This document shows, in pieces, positions 1-5,352 of a DNA stretch of 5,438 bases. The DNA is from Acidimicrobiaceae bacterium (GTDB lineage: Bacteria; Actinomycetota; Acidimicrobiia; Acidimicrobiales; Palsa-688), in the NCBI GenBank assembly GCA_030838025.1, contig JAUTXM010000422.1, positions 1 through 5,438 on the forward strand. Reading direction: 5' to 3'. A program made the translations under genes and the position numbers. A model generated the notes under the pieces. That model was not told the origin of the DNA, ran no database searches, and was given only the letters and a program-made list of their open reading frames with translations. Positions within the stretch are counted from its first letter, which is position 1. Each line of letters starts with the position of its first letter.

Positions 1-554
1 CCAAGACGAGTCGGCGCCCCGAGCTCCTGACCGTCGGAACTGTCGTCTGGCTGGCGTCGGAGCTGATGTTCTTCTCCGGCCTGTTCGCCGCCTATTTCAC
101 GCTGCGGGCCCAGAGCCCCGCGTGGCCGCCGCCGGGGGTCGAACTCGACACCGTGGCGGCCACGCTGGCCACGGTCCTGCTCGTGGTTTCCAGCGGCACC
201 ATGCAGCTCGGGGTCAAGGCGGTGGCGCGCGGCGACCGGACGGCCTACCTGCGCTGGCTGGCCGTCACGTTCGTGTTGGGGGCGGTGTTCGTCGGGGCCC
301 AGGCCCGGGACTGGTCCCGGCTCAAGTTCTCGATCGGGTCGCACGCCTACGGGTCGGCGTTTTACCTGATGACGGGGTTTCACGGCCTCCATGTCATCGG
401 CGGGCTCCTGGCCATGATGGTCATGGGGGGCCGGGCGGCGTCGCCGCGCTTCGACGCCGACGACCTCCCGTCGGCCGAGATGCTCTCCTATTACTGGCAC
501 TTCGTCGATGCCGTGTGGATCGGACTATGGGCGACGATCTTCTTCATCCGCTAG
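1..554 (+). CDS. ctaE: Cytochrome c oxidase subunit III (aa3 type), 5' end outside window
   Basis: Subunit III of the aa3 heme-copper oxidase, a membrane protein that stabilises the catalytic subunit CtaD and its proton uptake. The gene is cut by the window edge. The frame is open from base 3, giving 183 visible residues. The ATG at 66 is internal, because the conserved family sequence VGTVVWLASELMFF begins before it; actinobacterial CtaE is about 200 residues, so roughly 20 are missing. Numbering from base 3, five membrane helices can be seen at about 10-33, 50-71, 84-101, 119-143 and 162-182, the usual actinobacterial number. Family hallmarks are the SE pair (E20), WPPP after helix 1, AYGSAFYLMTGFHGLHVIGG (116-135) and the C-terminal YYWHFVDAVWIGLW. 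It ends in TAG, 11 bases before the qcrC GTG. CtaE next to qcrCAB is the standard actinobacterial order. Identification is very secure. Confidence 0.97.
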   Translation, partial: KTSRRPELLTVGTVVWLASELMFFSGLFAAYFTLRAQSPAWPPPGVELDTVAATLATVLLVVSSGTMQLGVKAVARGDRTAYLRWLAVTFVLGAVFVGAQARDWSRLKFSIGSHAYGSAFYLMTGFHGLHVIGGLLAMMVMGGRAASPRFDADDLPSAEMLSYYWHFVDAVWIGLWATIFFIR

Positions 555-558
555 AGCC

Positions 559-574
559 ACCGGTCGTGACCGGT
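559..574 (+). other. Stem-loop presenting the qcrC GTG start
   Basis: ACCGGT at 559-564 pairs with ACCGGT at 569-574, because the sequence is self-complementary. The six-base stem encloses the four-base loop CGTG, and the putative start GTG (566-568) lies entirely in the loop. The pairing is seen directly; any regulatory role is inference and depends on 566 being the true start. Confidence 0.4.
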
Positions 575-1408
575 TCGCGGCTGGTGATGCTGGCCGGCGT
601 GGCCGCCTTCGCGCTGCTGCTCCTGGCCTTCGCCCCCGGCAAGCATGCCGCGGCGGCCGCCCAGCGGGCGGCGGCGGTGCAGGCGGCGCCGCGTGGGGTC
701 CCAGGCGCGGTCCAGGGCGGGGTCAAGGGCGGGGTCCAGGGTTTGGTGCAGGGCGTGGTGCAGCAGGCCGATCCGGCGCAGGTCGCGGCCGGGCGCAGCC
801 TGTACGTCACCCATTGCTCGAGCTGCCACGGCTTCGAGGCGACCGGGACGCGCATTGGGCCGTCGCTCGAGCACGCCGGCGCCGCGTCCGCCGACTTCTA
901 CCTTCGCACGGGCCGGATGCCGCTCAACGACCCGACCGAACAGCCGGTGCGCCACCGCCCGGCGTTCCCACCCGATCAGATCTCGGCCCTGGTGGCGTAC
1001 GTGGCGTCCTTGGACGCCGGCCCGGCCATTCCGACGGTGCAGCCCGGCAACCTGGCCGACGGCAACGAGTTGTTCTCCATCAACTGCGCCCAGTGCCACA
1101 ACGACGCCGGGGCGGGCGGGGCGCTGGGTTACGGGGACATCGTCCCGCCCTTGCGCCATTCGAGTTCGGTCGACGTCGTCGAAGCGGCGCGTATCGGCCC
1201 CAAGCCCATGCCCGTGTTCGGCCCCCAGACGCTGAGCGATCAGCAGGTCAACGACATTGCCGCCTATGTGCAGTACCTGCATCACCCTGAGGACCGGGGT
1301 GGACTCGGGCTGGGCCATCTGGGCCCCATCCCCGAGGGCTTCGTCGGCTGGGTGGTGGGGATGGGCGCCCTGCTGCTCGTGTGTCGACTGATCGGAACCC
1401 GCGGATGA
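566..1408 (+). CDS. qcrC: Cytochrome bc1 complex diheme cytochrome c subunit QcrC
   Basis: Diheme c-type cytochrome of the actinobacterial menaquinol-cytochrome c reductase. It carries electrons from the Rieske cluster to the aa3 oxidase in place of a soluble cytochrome c. From the GTG at 566 it has 280 residues: an N-terminal anchor (about 5-23), a 45-residue Ala/Gly/Val/Gln-rich linker, two cytochrome c domains outside the membrane and a C-terminal helix (about 259-276). Heme sites are CSSCH at 84-88 and CAQCH at 174-178. Likely axial methionines are M118 (GRMP) and M215 (KPMP). Length and architecture fit the family. The start is uncertain: GTG 566 lies 11 bases after the ctaE stop with only a weak GAG upstream, while GTG 584 and ATG 587 would shorten the cytoplasmic end before the anchor without losing any domain. 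The open frame extends back into ctaE, but that part is a shadow. The linker holds a 12-bp tandem repeat. The stop overlaps the qcrA start. Confidence 0.95.
   Translation: MTGSRLVMLAGVAAFALLLLAFAPGKHAAAAAQRAAAVQAAPRGVPGAVQGGVKGGVQGLVQGVVQQADPAQVAAGRSLYVTHCSSCHGFEATGTRIGPSLEHAGAASADFYLRTGRMPLNDPTEQPVRHRPAFPPDQISALVAYVASLDAGPAIPTVQPGNLADGNELFSINCAQCHNDAGAGGALGYGDIVPPLRHSSSVDVVEAARIGPKPMPVFGPQTLSDQQVNDIAAYVQYLHHPEDRGGLGLGHLGPIPEGFVGWVVGMGALLLVCRLIGTRG
698..766 (+). repeat. 12-bp in-frame tandem repeat in the qcrC linker
   Basis: About 5.75 units of 12 bp, each encoding four residues of the pattern V-Q/K-G-x, cover QcrC residues 45-67. Successive units begin at 698 (gtcccaggcgcg), 710 (gtccagggcggg), 722 (gtcaagggcggg), 734 (gtccagggtttg), 746 (gtgcagggcgtg) and 758 (gtgcagcag). 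The tract lies between the N-terminal anchor and the first heme domain, so it probably forms a flexible tether. Divergence among the units suggests slippage followed by drift. Confidence 0.85.
1394..1397 (+). promoter_or_regulatory. Weak ribosome-binding site for qcrA
   Basis: GGAA ends seven bases before the ATG at 1405, inside the end of qcrC. No comparable sequence precedes GTG 1381. This and the four-base overlap decide the start. Confidence 0.5.
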
Positions 1409-2310
1409 CCGACGGCCACGACTACGACTACGACCAGCCCGAGGACGCCTACCGGCTGGAGGACCGGCCCGCAGCGGCCCGAGCCGTGGAGCGCCGCATC
1501 GCCGTGTACTGGGGCATCACGACGCTCGCGGCGCTCAGCCTGGCCGGGGTGTACCTGGCCGGCGGCCAGCCACAACTCGAAGGGCTTCTGCTCATGATCG
1601 CCCTGGGCTCGCTCGGCCTGGGGCTGGTCGTCTTCGCCCGTGACCTCCTGCCGGGCAGCGAACAGACCGGCCCGCGTCACGAGATGGCCTCCTCCGAAGC
1701 AGAGCGTGACGCCACCGACGAGGCGTTCGAGCGGGGCGAGATGCCCTTCGTCCGGCGCTCGTTCCTCCTACGGATGCTCGGCTTGGCCGGCGGCGCCCTC
1801 GGGTTCGCGGCCATCTTCCCGATCAACTCGCTCGGTCCCCATCCCGGCGACACGCTGGCCCGGACAAGCTGGAAGAAAGGGTCGCGCCTGGTGACCATCG
1901 ACGGGAAACCGGTCCACGTCGGCGACCTGTCGGTCGACGGGGTCCTGACGGTGTTTCCCGAGGGCGCGACCGACGACGCCGACGCCCAGACCATCCTCAT
2001 CAATGTGGGCGACGCCCCCCAGAAGATCCGTCCGGGCCGGGACACCTGGTCGGTCCAGGGGCATGTGGCCTTCTCCAAGGTGTGCACCCACGCCGGCTGC
2101 CCCGTCGGGCTGTACCGCTCGACCAGTCATCAGCTGCTGTGCCCGTGCCACCAGTCGACCTTCGACGTGCTCGACGAGTGCCGGCCGGTGTTCGGCCCTG
2201 CCGCCCGGTCGTTGCCCCAGCTGGCGCTCGAGGTGCGCGACGACGGCTTCCTCGTGGCCCAGCACGACTACACCGAGCCCGTCGGACCCGGCTACTGGAA
2301 CCGGCCTTGA
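1405..2310 (+). CDS. qcrA: Cytochrome bc1 complex Rieske iron-sulfur subunit QcrA
   Basis: Rieske [2Fe-2S] subunit that accepts an electron from menaquinol at the QcrB site and passes it to QcrC. The chosen ATG at 1405 gives 301 residues, overlaps the qcrC stop (ATGA) and has GGAA seven bases upstream. GTG 1381 would add eight residues but has no ribosome-binding sequence. The N-terminus is acidic (DYDYDQPED), followed by membrane helices at about 32-53, 58-78 and 120-140, as in actinobacterial Rieske proteins. A twin-arginine motif, RRSFLL (117-122), starts the third helix. Box I is CTHAGC (227-232) and box II is CPCH (246-249). From the family, C227, H229, C246 and H249 bind the cluster and C232-C248 form the disulfide. 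The C-terminus FGPAARSLPQLALEV and EPVGPGYWNR resembles mycobacterial QcrA closely. It is about 100 residues shorter than the mycobacterial protein, mainly before the cluster domain. The stop TGA overlaps the qcrB TTG. Confidence 0.96.
   Translation: MTDGHDYDYDQPEDAYRLEDRPAAARAVERRIAVYWGITTLAALSLAGVYLAGGQPQLEGLLLMIALGSLGLGLVVFARDLLPGSEQTGPRHEMASSEAERDATDEAFERGEMPFVRRSFLLRMLGLAGGALGFAAIFPINSLGPHPGDTLARTSWKKGSRLVTIDGKPVHVGDLSVDGVLTVFPEGATDDADAQTILINVGDAPQKIRPGRDTWSVQGHVAFSKVCTHAGCPVGLYRSTSHQLLCPCHQSTFDVLDECRPVFGPAARSLPQLALEVRDDGFLVAQHDYTEPVGPGYWNRP
2297..2300 (+). promoter_or_regulatory. Weak ribosome-binding site for qcrB
   Basis: GGAA ends six bases before the TTG at 2307, inside the end of qcrA. 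The context GGAACC matches that before qcrA, which supports the rare TTG start. It sits just outside the 5' arm of the start stem-loop. Confidence 0.5.
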
Positions 2311-2324
2311 TCAAACTCGGCCGG
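2301..2324 (+). other. Stem-loop presenting the qcrB TTG start
   Basis: CCGGCC at 2301-2306 pairs with GGCCGG at 2319-2324, an all-G/C stem enclosing a 12-base loop. The loop begins with the TTG start (2307-2309), which also overlaps the qcrA stop. The first eight loop bases, TTGATCAA, are themselves palindromic. The ribosome finishing qcrA would melt this stem, consistent with translational coupling, but the role is not shown by sequence alone. Confidence 0.42.
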
Positions 2325-3956
2325 CGGAAGGCACGCTCCGGGAGCGAACCGGGTAAACCGGCGGAGGCCGGCACCGGGGACGGTTCGCCCATCGAGCGGG
2401 TGGGCCACTGGGTGGACGACCGGCTCGGGGTGTCGAAGTTCACCCGCAGCGCCCTCGACAAGATCTTCCCCGACCACTGGTCGTTCATGATCGGCGAGAT
2501 CGCCCTGTATTGCTTCGTGATCCTCCTCGCGACCGGGTCGTATCTGACCTTCTTCTTCAGCGCCAGCGAGAAGCAAGTCGTCTACCACGGGTCGTACAAG
2601 CCGTTGCAGGGCGTGGCGATGTCCGACGCCTACCGCTCCGTCGTCGACATCAGCTTCAAGGTCCGGTCAGGCCTGGTCATGCGCCAGATCCACCACTGTG
2701 CGGCGGTCGTGTTCTTGGCCGCCATCGTCGTCCACCTGGCGCGAGTGTTCTTCACCGGCGCCTTCCGCCGACCCCGCGAGATCAACTGGATCATCGGCGT
2801 CACCCTTCTGCTGCTGGCGATGGCCAACGGCTTCACCGGGTATTCGCTCCCCGACGACCTGCTCTCGGGCACCGGCCTGCGTATCGCCTACTCGATCGTG
2901 TTGTCCGTCCCCTTCGTCGGCTCGTGGTTGGGTTACCTGCTCTTCGGCGGCCGCTTTCCCGGGACCTCGATCATCGAGCGGCTGTTCATCATCCACGTGC
3001 TGTTCATCCCCGCCCTGATCGCGGTCACCCTGACCGCCCACATGGCGATCCTGTGGCACCAGAAACACACCGACTTCGCGGGCCCCGGGAAATCGGAAGA
3101 CACCATCCACGGCAGCCGGCTGTGGCCCCAGTACGCCGCCAAGTCGGCCGCCTTGTTCTGCTTCGTCGCGGCCGTAATCGCAGGCCTCGGGGGTCTGGCC
3201 CAGATCAACCCCATCTGGATCTACGGGCCGTACCGGGCGGCGGCGGTGAGCGCCGGCTCCCAGCCCGACTGGTACATTGGCTGGTTGGACGGGGCGCTGC
3301 GGGTCATGCCCCCCCTTGAGATCCGACTGTTCCACCACACGATCGCCAACCCGTTCTTCCCGGGCGTGGTGATGCCCGGCATCACCTTCGCGCTCCTCTA
3401 CGCCTGGCCGTTCCTGGAACAGCGATTCAGCAAGGACAAGGCGCCCCACAACCTGCTCGATCGGCCCCGCGACCGGCCGTTGCGCACCGCATTCGGCGTG
3501 TCCACCATCACGTTCTACTTCGTGCTGTTCATGGCGGCGGGAACCGACGTATTTGCCTCCACGTTCGGGCTGTCGTTCCAGAGCCTGCTCGTCGTGTTCC
3601 AGTTTTCCTTGATCATCGCGCCACCCCTGTTCGGCTGGCTGACCTGGCGACTGTTGAAGGAGCTGTCAACCCAGCGGGCCCACCCGATCCAGCAGCCGGT
3701 CGGCGGCCGCATCGTCCGCACTGCGAGTGGTGGCTACGAGGTCGTGGGCGGGGAGGCCGACGGCGACGGTCCAGCGGGTGGGTCCGCCCTGACCCCGGCC
3801 GGTCCCGCCCCGGGCCCGGATCCCGCCTCGGGCCGAGATCCCGGTCCGACGCCGGAGCCGGAGCCGGCGGGCGCCGCCACCGACACGGCCGACGCCGAGC
3901 GCGCCGCCGCCGAGCCGGCAGGCGCGGCCGCCGACCGAACGCCAGGGTCCCCCTGA
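2307..3956 (+). CDS. qcrB: Cytochrome bc1 complex cytochrome b subunit QcrB
   Basis: Cytochrome b of the bc1 complex. It oxidises menaquinol in the Q cycle, moving charge across the membrane through two b hemes. The TTG at 2307 gives 549 residues, overlaps the qcrA stop (TTGA) and has GGAA six bases upstream. GTG 2400 is a later, less likely start. Heme ligands are visible as H129/H143 in QIHHCAAV...VVHLAR (14 apart) and H230/H245 in FIIHVLF...TAHMAIL (15 apart). The 15-residue spacing is also seen in mycobacterial QcrB. Other hallmarks are DHWSFMIGEIALY (56-68), FFTGAFRRPREINW (148-161), GYSLPDDLLSG (178-188), KHTDFAGPG (253-261), NPIWIYGPY (301-309) and the quinol-site PDWY (320-323, the PEWY equivalent). 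Membrane helices run to about 450. After that come a conserved actinobacterial stretch and a 60-residue Pro/Gly/Ala/Glu-rich tail (about 488-549) with degenerate hexapeptide repeats. The core is unambiguous; only the tail is unusual. Confidence 0.97.
   Translation: MIKLGRRKARSGSEPGKPAEAGTGDGSPIERVGHWVDDRLGVSKFTRSALDKIFPDHWSFMIGEIALYCFVILLATGSYLTFFFSASEKQVVYHGSYKPLQGVAMSDAYRSVVDISFKVRSGLVMRQIHHCAAVVFLAAIVVHLARVFFTGAFRRPREINWIIGVTLLLLAMANGFTGYSLPDDLLSGTGLRIAYSIVLSVPFVGSWLGYLLFGGRFPGTSIIERLFIIHVLFIPALIAVTLTAHMAILWHQKHTDFAGPGKSEDTIHGSRLWPQYAAKSAALFCFVAAVIAGLGGLAQINPIWIYGPYRAAAVSAGSQPDWYIGWLDGALRVMPPLEIRLFHHTIANPFFPGVVMPGITFALLYAWPFLEQRFSKDKAPHNLLDRPRDRPLRTAFGVSTITFYFVLFMAAGTDVFASTFGLSFQSLLVVFQFSLIIAPPLFGWLTWRLLKELSTQRAHPIQQPVGGRIVRTASGGYEVVGGEADGDGPAGGSALTPAGPAPGPDPASGRDPGPTPEPEPAGAATDTADAERAAAEPAGAAADRTPGSP
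3804..3857 (+). repeat. Degenerate 18-bp repeat in the qcrB C-terminal tail
   Basis: Three consecutive 18-bp units encode the hexapeptides PAPGPD, PASGRD and PGPTPE. The first two match at most positions and the third is more diverged. They lie in the Pro/Gly/Ala-rich tail beyond the conserved QcrB core. A second short echo, EPAGAA, occurs twice further on, beginning near 3861 and 3910. The tail is probably disordered and faces the cytoplasm. Confidence 0.6.
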
Positions 3957-3960
3957 TCGC

Positions 3961-3987
3961 CACCTCGTCGTGCTGACAACCGAGGTG
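3961..3987 (+). other. Stem-loop around the GT87 gene start
   Basis: CACCTCG at 3961-3967 is perfectly complementary to CGAGGTG at 3981-3987, with a 13-base loop holding the GTG at 3970-3972. The alternative GTG at 3985 lies in the 3' arm and would be hidden. The stem starts five bases after the qcrB stop. It has no T-run after it, so it does not look like an intrinsic terminator. Confidence 0.4.
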
Positions 3988-5352
3988 CTGAACCGCCGGC
4001 TGGCCGGGGCGGTCGCGGCGCTGATCGCCAGCGCGGCGTTCATGGCCTGGTGGCTGCACTGGTTCGACCTGGTCGACCTCGAGGTCTACCGGGCCGGCGC
4101 CACGGCCTTCCTGCACGGCCGCGACATCTACCTCGCCCGCCCCCGCGTCATTCCGCTGCCGTTCACGTACCCCCCGTTCGCCGCCATCTTCTTCGTGCCC
4201 ATCGGCCTGTTGCCCGACCTGGCGGCACGAATCGCCATGTCGCTCCTGTCTGGGGCCGCCCTGGTGTTCGCCGGCCTCGCGGCCCTGCGCCTGGCCGCGC
4301 CCCGCTGGTCGCTTCGCTCGCGCTGGACGGTCGCCCTCGGCATCGCCGCGGCCACGCCGTTGTTCGAGCCGATCCGCGACACGTTTCGCCTGGGGCAGGT
4401 CAACCTCGTGCTGATGGCGTTGGTTTTGGCCGACCTGACCGCCATCGTGGCGAGCGACCGCTTGGTCGCGCCCCCCGCTCCGGGTGGATGGCGCCTCCCC
4501 CGTGGGGTGCTTCTCGGCCTGGCCACCGCGGTCAAGCTGACGCCGGGCATCTTCATCCTGTACCTGCTGGCGATACGGCGCACCCGAGAGGCGATCACCG
4601 CGACGGTGAGCGCCGCTGCCGCGACCGTGATCGCAGCGTTGCTCATGCCGTCGGAGTCCGCCCATTTCTGGCGCCACCTCGTCTTCGACGACCGGCGCAT
4701 CGGCAGCGCTGGGTTGGTCTGGAACCAGTCCCTCCGCGGCGCGATCGCTCGCCTCTCCGGATCGCCCGACCGGGCGCACCTGGTGTGGCTCGGGTTGGCG
4801 CTCGCCGTCGCCGTCGCCGGCCTGGGCCTCGCAGCCCGGCTGGACCGCGGTGCCCGAGTGGACGGCGGCGCCCGGCTGGACCGCGGCGCCCGACTGGACC
4901 GCGGCGCCCGACCGGATAGTGCAGCCCGAGTGGACGGCGGCGCCCGGCTGGACGGCACCGGACAGCCGCTCCTTGCGCTCGGGGTCGCGGCCCTCACGGG
5001 CCTGCTCGTCTCGCCGATCTCGTGGAACCACCACTGGGTCTGGTTTCTCCCGCTGGCGATTGCGTTGGTCGCCCGGGCGGCGGAGACTCGTCGCCGCGTC
5101 GACTGCGTGGTCGCGGGCGCCTGGGTCGCCACGTTCTGCCTGGCGTCGATCTCGTGGTGGCCCTTTGCGGGACAAGACGACTACCGCCTCGGCGTCGTCA
5201 ACACCGTCGCCGCCGACTGCTATGTCCTTGCGGCCCTACTGGTCGTCGGCTTCATCGCCTGGGCGGAACGAAGCCCCGCGGATGTTCGTGAGGTGCCTCG
5301 CGTGCATCGGCCGGGCCACTCGATCAGGTGGTCCCGACCGAGCCCACCGTGA
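3970..5352 (+). CDS. GT87-family (DUF2029) membrane glycosyltransferase, probable polyprenyl-phosphate-mannose type
   Basis: A 460-residue multi-pass GT-C fold protein of family GT87, the family of the mycobacterial alpha-1,2-mannosyltransferases PimE and Rv2181. Members move a sugar, usually mannose, from a polyprenyl-phosphate donor to envelope lipids or glycans on the outer face of the membrane. Family motifs in order are DLVDLEVYRAG (33-43), with the Asp of the first outer loop that is catalytic in PimE; PFTYPPFAAIFF (64-75); LGQVNLVLMALVLAD (141-155); AVKLTPGIFILYLL (187-200); VWNQSLRGAI (250-259); and SPISWNHHWVWF (348-359). About ten hydrophobic segments are visible. Residues 289-330, between the helix near 270-287 and the next near 333-348, are a seven-unit hexapeptide repeat not typical of the family. 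The GTG at 3970 is 13 bases after the qcrB stop with no Shine-Dalgarno sequence; GTG 3985 is possible. The 3' end overlaps a convergent gene. Family membership is secure; the exact sugar and acceptor cannot be read. Confidence 0.88.
   Translation: MLTTEVLNRRLAGAVAALIASAAFMAWWLHWFDLVDLEVYRAGATAFLHGRDIYLARPRVIPLPFTYPPFAAIFFVPIGLLPDLAARIAMSLLSGAALVFAGLAALRLAAPRWSLRSRWTVALGIAAATPLFEPIRDTFRLGQVNLVLMALVLADLTAIVASDRLVAPPAPGGWRLPRGVLLGLATAVKLTPGIFILYLLAIRRTREAITATVSAAAATVIAALLMPSESAHFWRHLVFDDRRIGSAGLVWNQSLRGAIARLSGSPDRAHLVWLGLALAVAVAGLGLAARLDRGARVDGGARLDRGARLDRGARPDSAARVDGGARLDGTGQPLLALGVAALTGLLVSPISWNHHWVWFLPLAIALVARAAETRRRVDCVVAGAWVATFCLASISWWPFAGQDDYRLGVVNTVAADCYVLAALLVVGFIAWAERSPADVREVPRVHRPGHSIRWSRPSPP
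4834..4959 (+). repeat. Seven-unit 18-bp tandem repeat inside the GT87 gene
   Basis: Seven contiguous 18-bp units occupy exactly 126 bp and keep the reading frame. The consensus is gcccggctggaccgcggc. The units encode ARLDRG, ARVDGG, ARLDRG, ARLDRG, ARPDSA, ARVDGG and ARLDGT (residues 289-330). A 30-base stretch beginning at 4852 recurs exactly at 4924, so a four-unit (72-bp) block may have been duplicated as well. There are no spacers, so this is a coding minisatellite and not a CRISPR array. The fifth unit, gcccgaccggatagtgca, is the most diverged. Confidence 0.95.

Noticed and set aside
122..565. Upstream extension of the qcrC frame to an ATG at 122
   Set aside because: This would overlap almost all visible ctaE. 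The extension is Arg/Gly/His-rich shadow sequence, whereas QcrC proteins begin just before the N-terminal anchor.
551..1318. Minus-strand open frame of 255 codons opposite qcrC
   Set aside because: It is antisense to the two heme-binding domains, has no domain pattern of its own, and arises from GC-rich codon structure.
1381..1404. GTG at 1381 as the qcrA start
   Set aside because: It would give a 28-base overlap with qcrC and has no ribosome-binding sequence at a usable distance; ATG 1405 has GGAA and a four-base overlap. It cannot be fully excluded.
2667..3449. Minus-strand open frame of 260 codons opposite qcrB
   Set aside because: The + strand encodes conserved cytochrome b motifs throughout. 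The antisense product is low-complexity and charged, as expected for a shadow frame.
1..3956. A novel respiratory complex
   Set aside because: All four subunits match the known actinobacterial bc1-aa3 supercomplex in motif, order and length.
3961..3987. Intrinsic terminator after qcrB
   Set aside because: The stem is not followed by a T-run, and the loop contains the next gene's start codon.
4050..4919. Second + strand open frame of 289 codons inside the GT87 gene
   Set aside because: Its product is Arg/Pro/Gly-rich without motifs, while the other frame gives clear GT87 motifs.
4834..4959. CRISPR array or regulatory repeat array
   Set aside because: Units are contiguous 18-mers without spacers and keep the coding frame; they are a coding tandem repeat.
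3613..5175. Long minus-strand open frame of 520 codons across the qcrB tail and the GT87 gene
   Set aside because: It lies opposite two well-identified genes. Its product is Arg/Gly/Gln/Ala-rich with no recognisable domain, and its openness is explained by high GC and by the 18-bp repeat lacking stops in that frame.
5290..5300. Small GAGG/CCTC hairpin near the GT87 3' end as a terminator
   Set aside because: Only four base pairs, inside coding sequence, with no T-run.
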